Part shown: positions 1 to 5,949 of the stretch, piece after piece
Position numbering within the stretch: position 1 is the stretch's first letter
Layout: each line of letters begins with the position of its first letter
Origin: Candidatus Gerdarchaeota archaeon
GTDB lineage: Archaea; Asgardarchaeota; Heimdallarchaeia; JABLTI01
Length of the DNA: 14,632 bases
NCBI GenBank assembly: GCA_016839405.1
Contig: JAEOUJ010000162.1
Location: 1-14,632 of the forward strand
Direction: 5' to 3'
Translations under genes and position numbers: made by a program
Notes under the pieces: model-generated
Database searches by the model: none
What the model was told of the DNA's origin: nothing
Seen by the model: the letters and a program-made list of their open reading frames with translations, nothing else

Positions 1-2
1 AA

Positions 3-353
3 TACCAAGAATCTGAAGGATTTTATGTTGAAACGATACTTATAGAGAAATGCATAAATGAAATTTTACTTTATCAAGATAAGAAAGAATGGATAGAAAC
101 ACTATCACATACAATCTTTTCATATGAAAAAGAATTAGACCATGGAAAAGAATATGTGTTTAAAAATGCACCTCTAGTAAGAATAATGTATTGTGATATA
201 GAACGTGAGATTTTTTTTATCGAAGATGTTGATGGTGGACTTTATTGTTCTCCCGATAAAATACATTGGTATATTTATCTAGTCAAACCTGAAAAAAGAC
301 CTTATTATTCTCGAGAACAATTTTTGCGTAAATTCAGGATACCAAATATTTAG
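3..353 (+). CDS. 3' end of an unrecognised protein gene (5'-truncated by the window)
   Basis: The frame starting at position 3 is open from the window edge to the TAG at 351-353, giving 116 codons. It has no in-frame ATG in its first part; the first in-frame alternative start is the GTG at 156, in the middle of continuous coding-like sequence, so the gene most likely begins upstream of the window. The visible part is rich in Tyr, Glu, Lys and Ile, has no membrane segment, no signal peptide and no cysteine pairs, and ends in a basic, aromatic stretch (KPEKRPYYSREQFLRKF). I do not recognise a family. It is followed at once by a hairpin and T-tract that look like its terminator, and it faces the tRNA-Val gene convergently. 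The open frame over the whole fragment supports a real gene; function is unknown. Confidence 0.6.
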   Translation, partial: YQESEGFYVETILIEKCINEILLYQDKKEWIETLSHTIFSYEKELDHGKEYVFKNAPLVRIMYCDIEREIFFIEDVDGGLYCSPDKIHWYIYLVKPEKRPYYSREQFLRKFRIPNI

Positions 354-395
354 TGAAAGGTATTTCACTTAGTTTCAATTTCGTTTTTTATTTTT
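352..395 (+). terminator. Hairpin plus T-tract terminator of the first gene
   Basis: A perfect 7-bp stem (AGTGAAA / TTTCACT, loop GGTA, 352-369) overlaps the stop codon. It is followed by two T runs at 384-389 and 391-395. The position directly after a stop codon, in a convergent region, fits transcription termination; in archaea the T-tract is probably the active part. Confidence 0.55.
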
Positions 396-471
396 AGATT
401 GTTATAAAATGAAAGCTCTTTAATTATTAAAATCTCACTTTAAATAATTCATAATAGAATTTTACTCAAAA

Positions 472-485
472 TTTTTAGCTAAAAA
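472..485 (-). terminator. T-tract and palindrome downstream of tRNA-Val
   Basis: Directly 3' of the tRNA (minus-strand reading) lies a perfect 14-base palindrome, TTTTTAGCTAAAAA, giving a T5 run 4-8 bases after the discriminator base and more T-rich sequence beyond. An oligo-T run just after a tRNA is the usual archaeal stop signal. The palindrome is very AT-rich and may be incidental. Confidence 0.5.
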
Positions 486-488
486 TAG

Positions 489-563
489 TGTGCGATCCCG
501 GATTTGAACCGGGGAACCTCTAGCTAGTGAGGCTAGCGTCATACCGAGCTAGACCAATCGCAC
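489..563 (-). tRNA. tRNA-Val (anticodon CAC)
   Basis: The minus strand folds into a complete 75-base cloverleaf. The acceptor stem is GTGCGAT / ATCGCAC (7 bp, perfect) with discriminator A at 489. The D arm has GTC / GAC pairing and the GG of the D loop. The anticodon stem is CTAGC / GCTAG around the loop CTCACTA, giving anticodon CAC, which reads GUG valine codons. The T arm is CCCGG / CCGGG with the loop TTCAAAT. The variable loop is 6 bases, slightly long. There is no intron and no encoded CCA: the base after the discriminator is C, but T and A follow, so CCA must be added enzymatically. It lies 44 bases downstream of the Trm5-like methyltransferase gene on the same strand and could be processed from that transcript or have its own promoter. 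Confidence 0.95.
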
Positions 564-607
564 ATTTTATCATTTTTGATTTTCAAGAATTTTCTTAATT
601 AAGATTT

Positions 608-1600
608 CTATTCCTTTTTTCTAGCATTAATTGTAAATCGCCATTCTTTTGGTGCTGTTTCTAAACCTCTTTTTACGTTATCAATTATAAAATTAGCTTT
701 TGATAATTGCTCCAAATATTTCCTAATACCACTTTCTGTTGTTGCTTTATAAACGATAATTCTCCCATGTGATTTAAGAGAATTTCTAACTAACTCAATA
801 AAGCTTCCTGAGTTCTTTGGCAAAGGCATTACTAATAGATCAAATGTTTCTTCATTTAGTAAGCTTGGTAGAACTTTTTCAACATCATCATTAATTAATT
901 CTACATCTTTAACTTTATTCAAAGCAAGATTTTCAAGAGCGTATTTATGAGCATATGTATTTAGTTCTATACCCATTATTTTTGATGCTTTAGTGAATTT
1001 TGATAAATAAATTGGAATTGGTCCTATTCCTGAAAATAAAACACAAATTGTATCTCCTTTTTTTACTTGTTTAATTAATTCCTCTCTTTCGGTTATTTGT
1101 CTGGGCGAAAAGAAAACTTTTGTTATATCTAGCTTGAATTTTAATTTATTTTCCAAATGAATTGTTTCAGAACCTTTTCCAGCAATTAATTTCTTCTCTT
1201 GTATTCTAAAACAGTCATTAGCTTTTTTACTTTCACAATAAACTGCTTCTATTTTTGGATACAGTGTCAAAAGATATTTTCCAATCTCATTTTTCTTTGA
1301 TTTTAAATTATCTGGAATAAAAATAACAATTATTTTTCCAATTATATCAAACGAACTTAAACCGTATTTTTCCTTAAGGCTTGTTAATCGTTTTTTTGCT
1401 GGTAATCTTTTTATTTGTGCTTTATCGATTTTTTCTTTTATTGGTATCCAAAGTTTATTTTTTACTTCTAATATTGAGCGTGATTTATCATATAGCTCCT
1501 TATTTTTTAAATCATTAATGACAGATTGTCCTTCATTTTTGTTTACTATTAAAACATAATTTGATTTCCAATAAAGGGGGTTTTCTTCTTTCAATTTCAC
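608..1600 (-). CDS. Trm5/TYW2-family tRNA (guanine-37) or wyosine methyltransferase
   Basis: A class I SAM-dependent methyltransferase of 330 residues, the length expected for archaeal Trm5 and TYW2 relatives, which methylate G37 or act in wyosine formation next to the anticodon. The N-terminal half carries the family block SSFDIIGKIIVIFIP (about 82-96). A middle block runs from the RIQEKKLIAG segment (132-141) to KVFFSPRQITER (161-172), which matches the Trm5 pattern of a tyrosine/phenylalanine-SPR motif followed by an ER pair. Motif I is FSGIGP (189-194), the SAM acidic region is GIELN (210-214), and motif IV is MPLP (258-261). Two positions differ from textbook Trm5: Val187 stands where an Asp normally precedes the glycine loop, and MPLP replaces NLP/NPP. 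I recall similar variants in archaeal relatives, so an active enzyme is likely, but m1G37 activity is not certain. The start is GTG at 1600; an in-frame TGA lies 15 bases upstream, so only the GTG or a TTG at 1594 are possible. It lies 82 bases after eL40. Confidence 0.78.
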   Translation of the reverse strand: MKLKEENPLYWKSNYVLIVNKNEGQSVINDLKNKELYDKSRSILEVKNKLWIPIKEKIDKAQIKRLPAKKRLTSLKEKYGLSSFDIIGKIIVIFIPDNLKSKKNEIGKYLLTLYPKIEAVYCESKKANDCFRIQEKKLIAGKGSETIHLENKLKFKLDITKVFFSPRQITEREELIKQVKKGDTICVLFSGIGPIPIYLSKFTKASKIMGIELNTYAHKYALENLALNKVKDVELINDDVEKVLPSLLNEETFDLLVMPLPKNSGSFIELVRNSLKSHGRIIVYKATTESGIRKYLEQLSKANFIIDNVKRGLETAPKEWRFTINARKKE

Positions 1601-1682
1601 ACAAATATACTTTCAAAAATTCATATGATAAAATTGTTTTGGAAAATTAGAAAGGATAGTAAGAAAAGGATTAAGAAATAAT

Positions 1683-1844
1683 TTATCCCTTACTTTCACG
1701 ATTCTTCATTCTTAGGCGAGTAGAACCGCACTTACGACATTTCTTAGCACGTAAAGCATTTCGAGCATAACATTTTCTGCAAATTTGTACGTAAAGTAAC
1801 TTCTGCCTAGCAATTTCTCGTTTCTCTGGGTCAGCAACGGGCAT
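1683..1844 (-). CDS. rpl40e: Large ribosomal subunit protein eL40
   Basis: A 53-residue basic protein starting at ATG 1844 (MPVADPEKREIARQ...) and ending with TAA at 1683. It has the eL40 pattern: a short N-terminal helix, then a zinc ribbon with two CxxC pairs, CRKC (residues 22-25) and CRKC (36-39), followed by a basic tail GSTRLRMKNRESKG. In eukaryotes eL40 is made as a ubiquitin fusion; archaea encode it alone, as here. It binds near the GTPase-associated centre of the large subunit. A GGTG Shine-Dalgarno-like sequence lies at 1851-1854, six bases before the ATG, and a TATA-like box at 1890-1896, so it probably has its own promoter even though the PRC-barrel gene is upstream on the same strand. 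Identification is firm from the cysteine spacing and the flanking sequence. Confidence 0.93.
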   Translation of the reverse strand: MPVADPEKREIARQKLLYVQICRKCYARNALRAKKCRKCGSTRLRMKNRESKG

Positions 1845-1850
1845 CTTTTT

Positions 1851-1896
1851 CACCAAGTTTCTTATGTGTTTTTCAAGGAATTCTCTTTCTATTTAA
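1851..1896 (-). promoter_or_regulatory. TATA-like box and ribosome binding site of eL40
   Basis: On the minus strand the sequence CTTAAATAG (core TTAAATA at 1896-1890) lies about 46 bases before the ATG. It predicts a start near 1865-1870 and a leader of about 20-25 bases holding GGTG at 1854-1851. Spacing is right for an archaeal promoter with a leadered mRNA. No mapped transcript supports it. Confidence 0.4.
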
Positions 1897-1996
1897 GTGT
1901 TTTTCGCTTCAATCGATAATATTATTTTTTTAGCTTTTTAAGAATTTATAATAAAATTAATCATAACTTAAATGCATTATTGGAGATTTTTTATTA

Positions 1997-3796
1997 TTAA
2001 TCATCTGTCTTTTTATTTGTAGTTTTTGATGTTGAGCTTTGTTTTTTTGTTGTTGAAGTAGATTTCTTAGTTGAACTTGTTGTTTTCTTTGTTGAGGTTG
2101 TTGCCTTTGGTTCTACTTTTTTTGTAGTTGTTTTCTTTGTAGGTGCTTTCTTAGGTGCTGTTTTTGGTTTTTCTTGACTTGGTTTCTGTTTTCCATTCAT
2201 TTCATCAGAATCAAGTGAAGTAATAAATGTTCGTCCATTATTCATTGTAATTGCCGCATTTATTCGTTTTTGAACAACTAATCGAAAAATAATTTGTTCT
2301 GCTTCATCAGGTGTTACTATAGAATTTTCTAGAAAAACCTCCAATGGAACATTCTTCACTCCCTCTAATGTTTTATTTATTTTAATTTCATAGAACCGTT
2401 CAATTACTGTAGTTGGAATCTCTATCTTTTTATCTACAACATCTTCTAAGAGTTTAAATGATCCTTCTTTATAGGCTTCTATCATTTGTAGTATTACTTC
2501 TACAAAAATTGGCCCTAATTTTTTAAAGTGAGGATTTTTTATTATTTTTTCAGCTTCTTTCATTGTAAATGATTCAATAATTGTTAAACCAATTAATGTT
2601 GCATTATAATCTTCTAATTCTTCTGCTGAGTGTTCTGCTAGTTTATCTCCTTTCATAATAAACTTTAGTCTCACCTTTATTGAAATTCTAGTTAGTAGGA
2701 AATTTCCGGAAACTACTTTTAAAGTAACATCATGTAATACCTTTGATGGAACCTCTGGTACTCTTTTTCCGATAATTACTTCTTCTAGAAATTCCTCCAA
2801 ACCATCACTAGCAATTGTAGGTTCTCTAATTGCTATATTGTGGAGTGCTTTAGATAATTGATCCCTGACTTCTTCAATAGGTTCATCGTATGAATTTTCT
2901 AATATTTCAAGAAAATGTCCTTTAAATAATTCAGGATTATTTTCACCTATTTCTTCTAATTGATGAGCAATTGCTAAACGAACTTCTTGTTGTTGCTCAT
3001 CACTTAATCTTAACATTTTTCTAATTAAACTTACACCAATCTCTGGTGAGATTTTAGTCAAATGAGTAAGAGCTTTTATAGCTTCAATTTTTTCTGAAGG
3101 TTCACCGTCTGAAACAAGTTTGAATAATTGCTCCAATTTTTCAATTGATTCAACTAATCCACTCATTAGATTTTTGATTTTAGGCAATGAAATTTCTTCT
3201 TGTGTTTCTTTGATTTCTTTTTCTATAGGTTCTAAATCATCATCTACCAATGTTTTTGAGAGTTGTTCTGTTGCATCTGCTTGAGGAGTTTCGATAGTTC
3301 CAGTTCCTATTAATTTTTCAGGTTCTACGAGTAGTTCTACATTTACTTGTTTTGATTCTTTCACTAGTTCAGTTTTAACTGGTTCTTCTATTATTTTTGT
3401 TTCAACTATAGTTTCATCTTGTTTAATTTTAGTTTCTTCTTTTTCTACTTCTTTAATTTGATCCATTGGTTCTTTTGATTCGGTTGTTTCCAATTCTTCA
3501 GACTTTATTTTAATTTCATCAATGGATTGAGCAACCTTGATATTTAGAGGAACGCGTAATTCAATTACATCTGTAATTTTACTAATAGCACTATAAGGAA
3601 TAGTTTTAGATGGAATTACTGGTTTACCATTAATTTCAGTTTCAAATGTTAAACCTATTTGACCATCTTCACCAATATTGACAGCTTTACATATACCTAT
3701 TTTTGTTCCATTAGAATCAATTATTATTTTGCCTTCTAAATCGCTTTCGCCATTTAATGAAGCTGATGATTTTTCCTTATTATTATCTTCTGCCAT
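1997..3796 (-). CDS. PRC-barrel protein with HEAT-like helices, C-terminal PCI-like winged helix and Lys/Thr/Ser tail
   Basis: A protein of 599 residues from ATG 3796. An earlier in-frame ATG at 3820 would add eight residues, but it lies only seven bases downstream of the likely TATA box (3828-3837), so the later start fits better. In 599-residue numbering: residues 20-84 look like a PRC-barrel (EGKIIIDSNGTKIGICKAV and a following beta-rich stretch), a fold used in RimM, CdvA and many archaeal adaptor proteins. Residues 90-204 are a charged Glu/Lys linker. About 207-345 are paired amphipathic helices resembling HEAT/ARM repeats, continuing as helices to about 475. Residues 480-527 (VPLEVFLENS...RINAAITMNNG) resemble the winged helix that closes PCI domains of proteasome-lid, COP9 and eIF3 subunits. 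Residues 540-599 are a low-complexity Lys/Thr/Ser tail like a histone H1 tail. No signal peptide, membrane segment or enzyme motif is visible, so a cytoplasmic scaffold is likely. The domain calls are by eye; the function is unknown. Confidence 0.6.
   Translation of the reverse strand: MAEDNNKEKSSASLNGESDLEGKIIIDSNGTKIGICKAVNIGEDGQIGLTFETEINGKPVIPSKTIPYSAISKITDVIELRVPLNIKVAQSIDEIKIKSEELETTESKEPMDQIKEVEKEETKIKQDETIVETKIIEEPVKTELVKESKQVNVELLVEPEKLIGTGTIETPQADATEQLSKTLVDDDLEPIEKEIKETQEEISLPKIKNLMSGLVESIEKLEQLFKLVSDGEPSEKIEAIKALTHLTKISPEIGVSLIRKMLRLSDEQQQEVRLAIAHQLEEIGENNPELFKGHFLEILENSYDEPIEEVRDQLSKALHNIAIREPTIASDGLEEFLEEVIIGKRVPEVPSKVLHDVTLKVVSGNFLLTRISIKVRLKFIMKGDKLAEHSAEELEDYNATLIGLTIIESFTMKEAEKIIKNPHFKKLGPIFVEVILQMIEAYKEGSFKLLEDVVDKKIEIPTTVIERFYEIKINKTLEGVKNVPLEVFLENSIVTPDEAEQIIFRLVVQKRINAAITMNNGRTFITSLDSDEMNGKQKPSQEKPKTAPKKAPTKKTTTKKVEPKATTSTKKTTSSTKKSTSTTKKQSSTSKTTNKKTDD
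2000..2170 (-). repeat. Low-complexity coding region for the Lys/Thr/Ser tail
   Basis: The last third of a kilobase of the PRC-barrel gene encodes repeated Lys-Lys-Thr/Ser units (KKAPTKKTTTKKVEPK and similar). On the plus strand it reads as GTTGTTTT/TTCTTTGT-like imperfect repeats. Such codon-repeat DNA can expand or contract by slippage, so tail length may vary between strains. Confidence 0.6.
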
Positions 3797-3827
3797 ACAC
3801 GCTCTTCTCGTATAAAACATTTATTTG

Positions 3828-3848
3828 ATAATTATATCATAGTTGGAT
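3828..3848 (-). promoter_or_regulatory. Promoter of the PRC-barrel gene with shared ATCCAACTAT element
   Basis: Minus-strand reading gives ATCCAACTAT (3848-3839), one base, then the TATA-like ATATAATTAT (3837-3828). A start about 25 bases beyond the box centre falls near 3807, just upstream of ATG 3796. The same 10-mer with the same one-base gap precedes the TATA-like box of the divergent gene. Confidence 0.55.
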
Positions 3849-3872
3849 TCTTATTATTAACAAGCTCCAACG

Positions 3873-3889
3873 AATGCTTTATTAGCATT
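3873..3889. repeat. Small inverted repeat in the divergent intergenic region
   Basis: AATGCT, five bases, then AGCATT: a perfect 6-bp dyad near the PRC-barrel promoter. It could be a protein site or chance; nothing decides between them. Confidence 0.3.
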
Positions 3890-3951
3890 ACGTTATGGTG
3901 GAATTAGATGTTTCTCTTAACAGATAACTTATTTTTTTTATTTTTCATATT

Positions 3952-3974
3952 AATTAATAGCTAATCTATTAATT
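3952..3974. repeat. 23-bp perfect dyad in the divergent intergenic region
   Basis: Arms AATTAATAG and CTATTAATT around the five bases CTAAT form a perfect 9-bp inverted repeat. It lies roughly midway between the two divergent promoters, about 105-125 bases from each TATA-like box. Placement suits a shared regulator site, but the composition is almost all A/T, which raises the chance of coincidence. The rest of 3849-4052 holds no open reading frame I can support. Confidence 0.4.
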
Positions 3975-4052
3975 TAGTAATCCTTCTTTTAATTCAATTT
4001 TCATCTAAAATTTCAAATATTTAGTTAAAAAATAATAAATAAATAGTATTAC

Positions 4053-4073
4053 ATCCAACTATAATTTATATAC
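4053..4073 (+). promoter_or_regulatory. Promoter of the zinc-ribbon gene with shared ATCCAACTAT element
   Basis: ATCCAACTAT (4053-4062) is followed after one or two bases by the TATA-like TTTATATAC (4065-4073). A start about 25 bases beyond the box centre falls near 4094, giving a nearly leaderless message; alternatively an upstream AT-rich run at 4031-4044 would allow a leader that includes the AAGGTG at 4084-4089. Confidence 0.55.
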
Positions 4074-4098
4074 AGTTTAATTTAAGGTGTGTCTAAAG

Positions 4099-4875
4099 AT
4101 GGTTAAATATTGTTCCCGATGTGGTGCTAGAGCTCTTCCAGGAGCTAAATTTTGTCGTTCTTGTGGAAATCGAATTGACAAGGAAAAAAGTCAAGCTACT
4201 ATAAATGAAGAAGCTCAAGAAGTAGATGTTGAAGAAATTGAAGAAGTATCAAAACCAGAACCTTCACTAGTTAAAGCAGAGTTAACAAAAGAAGAAGAAG
4301 AATCTTTACTTATTCTTTCAGAGATAATTCCAATTCAAAAGAAGGCTGAAGAATTAAGGAAAGAAAAAGATACTTTAGAAATTAAATTCCGAGTTGAAGA
4401 AGAAATAACAGAGAAAGAATATAATAGCCAACTCAAAAAGATTAATGCCGATATTGAAGATTTTGAAAAGAAAATCGAAGAAAAAAGAAAAGTAATGTCA
4501 TCTTTAACTCTTCTTAATTTAGTTCAAGAAGTAGTAGAGATGAGAGAACGTCAAGAAAAGCTTGAAGAAATCTTTGAAGAAGGACGAATCCAAGAATCAA
4601 CATATGATCGATTAAATAGAGAATATCGTGATAAAGAAAGATCTACAAAAGCAAAAGTCGATGAAGAAGAAGCAAAATTAAAACAATATCGACGTAATTT
4701 GGTTGATGAAAAAGAAGAAATTTCCTCCATGAAAGAAGAATTATTTGCTCGTCATTCTGTTGGTGAATTTACTGAAAAGGAATATAGAGAGAAAATTAAA
4801 GAGCTAGAATCAAGAAATATTGATGGATTAATTGCTGCTGTTGATGAAGTTATTGCACGAATGTCTAAGGTGTAA
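4099..4875 (+). CDS. Zinc-ribbon coiled-coil protein with three SHOCT-like helical motifs
   Basis: A protein of 258 residues from ATG 4099. A GTG at 4087 is in frame but would add four residues ahead of MVKYCSRCG, a typical zinc-ribbon beginning; AAGGTG at 4084-4089 sits nine bases before the ATG, so the ATG is preferred. Residues 5-23 form a four-cysteine zinc ribbon (CSRC and CRSC). Residues 24-70 are an acidic, probably disordered linker. From about 70 to the end it is almost all charged helix, likely coiled coil. Three copies of one motif recur about 60 residues apart: EEEITEKEYNSQLKKI (ending about 115), EEGRIQESTYDRLNREY (about 160-176) and VGEFTEKEYREKIKEL (about 221-236). Each has the 'G/E-I/F-T-E-x-x-Y-x-x-x-L/I' shape of the short SHOCT helical hairpin seen at protein ends in bacteria and archaea. 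No membrane segment or enzyme motif is seen. It diverges from the PRC-barrel gene and shares its promoter element; a partner or scaffold role is inferred. Confidence 0.65.
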   Translation: MVKYCSRCGARALPGAKFCRSCGNRIDKEKSQATINEEAQEVDVEEIEEVSKPEPSLVKAELTKEEEESLLILSEIIPIQKKAEELRKEKDTLEIKFRVEEEITEKEYNSQLKKINADIEDFEKKIEEKRKVMSSLTLLNLVQEVVEMRERQEKLEEIFEEGRIQESTYDRLNREYRDKERSTKAKVDEEEAKLKQYRRNLVDEKEEISSMKEELFARHSVGEFTEKEYREKIKELESRNIDGLIAAVDEVIARMSKV

Positions 4876-4889
4876 TTCATTTCCATCAA

Positions 4890-4909
4890 TCTCTTTTTCT
4901 TTATTTTTT
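4890..4909 (+). terminator. T-rich terminator after the zinc-ribbon gene
   Basis: A pyrimidine tract with runs of T5 and T6 begins about 15 bases after the stop codon, typical of archaeal oligo-T termination. No strong hairpin precedes it. Confidence 0.5.
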
Positions 4910-4948
4910 AAACAATCTAATTAATGTAATTAAGGGAAGAATTTAATT

Positions 4949-4987
4949 TAAGGATAGCTTGACATTTCTTTAAAATTATAAGGATAG
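4949..4987 (+). promoter_or_regulatory. nadA promoter region with two TAAGGATAG direct repeats
   Basis: TAAGGATAG occurs at 4949-4957 and again at 4979-4987, exactly 30 bases apart, flanking a TATA-like stretch (TTTAAAATTATA, 4969-4980). With the box centred near 4975, transcription would begin at or just before ATG 4999, so the message is probably leaderless; the second repeat would then lie between box and start site, where a bound protein would block initiation. The regulator is unknown. Confidence 0.4.
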
Positions 4988-4998
4988 TATCTCTATTT

Positions 4999-5949
4999 AT
5001 GATTAGAAAAAACTCCTCCTATACAGAAGAGCAAATTAAACAGCTCTCAGATGAAATCAAGGCCTTAAAAGAAAAAAATAATGCTTTTATTTTAGCTCAT
5101 TATTATCAAGAATTGCCAATTCAAGATTTAGCTGATTTAGTAGGTGATTCATATGGTCTTAGCAAAGCTGCTAGAGAAATTAAGGATGCAGAAATCATAG
5201 TTTTTGCTGGAGTGTATTTTATGGCTGAAACAGCTAAAATTCTTAATCCAAATAAGAAAGTTTTAATTCCAAATGTTAATGCTGGATGTCCTTTAGCGAA
5301 GCAATGTAATCCATCTTTAATATCAGATTTTAGAAAAAAGTATCCTGATGCACCAGTTGTAGTTTATGTTAATACAACTGCTGAAACAAAAGCAGCAGCA
5401 GATGTAACTTGCACAAGTACAAATGCTGCAAAAATTGTAAGTAAATTAAATGCTAAGAAGGTAATATTTGGCCCTGATAGGAATTTAGGTAAATATGTTC
5501 AAAATCAAGTACCCGATGTAGAGATTATACCTATGCCAGAAGATGGTCAATGTTATGTTCATAGAAGATTTGATGTAAAATCAATTAAAAAAATTAAAGA
5601 GATCTATCCTGATGCAGTTTTAATAGCTCATCCTGAGTGTAATATTGAAGTACAAGAAATGGCTGATTTTGTTGGATCCACACACAGAATGCTTAAGTAT
5701 GGTCAAGAAACAAAAGCAAAAACTATTATTGTAGCAACTGAAAAAGGACTTGTTGATCGTATGGATAGAGAACAACCAGATAAAAAATTCATTTTAGCAA
5801 AAGAAACTGCTATTTGTAGAAATATGAAAAGAATCAATTTAGAGAATTTAAGGGATTCATTAAAATATAATCAATATGAAGTTATTATACCAGAAGATAT
5901 AAGAGTTAAAGCTGAAAAAGCAATTGTTAGGATGTTGGAGTTATCATGA
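4999..5949 (+). CDS. nadA: Quinolinate synthase A
   Basis: A 316-residue NadA, a 4Fe-4S enzyme that condenses iminoaspartate with dihydroxyacetone phosphate to quinolinate in de novo NAD synthesis. Family blocks are present in order: ILAHYYQ (31-37, with the substrate-binding His and Tyr), GDSYGLSKAA, FAGVYFMAETAKIL (69-82), IPNVNAGCPLA (90-100), YVNTTAETKA, FGPDRNLGKY, GQCYVHRRF (183-191), HPECNIEV (211-218), GSTHRML, and AICRNMKRINLENL (271-284). The cluster ligands by comparison with archaeal NadA are Cys97, Cys185 and Cys273, spaced 88 and 88. Length is usual for the short archaeal form. No ribosome binding site is obvious, which fits a leaderless transcript. It overlaps nadC by four bases (ATGA), so the two are translationally coupled. 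The iminoaspartate source is not encoded next to it. Confidence 0.96.
   Translation: MIRKNSSYTEEQIKQLSDEIKALKEKNNAFILAHYYQELPIQDLADLVGDSYGLSKAAREIKDAEIIVFAGVYFMAETAKILNPNKKVLIPNVNAGCPLAKQCNPSLISDFRKKYPDAPVVVYVNTTAETKAAADVTCTSTNAAKIVSKLNAKKVIFGPDRNLGKYVQNQVPDVEIIPMPEDGQCYVHRRFDVKSIKKIKEIYPDAVLIAHPECNIEVQEMADFVGSTHRMLKYGQETKAKTIIVATEKGLVDRMDREQPDKKFILAKETAICRNMKRINLENLRDSLKYNQYEVIIPEDIRVKAEKAIVRMLELS

Noticed and set aside
489..563. Possible intron in the tRNA-Val gene
   Set aside because: The anticodon stem and loop are continuous and all four stems pair without an insertion.
3797..3820. Upstream ATG at 3820 as start of the PRC-barrel protein
   Set aside because: It lies only seven bases from the likely TATA box, so it would fall before the expected transcription start; the divergent promoter's spacing supports ATG 3796.
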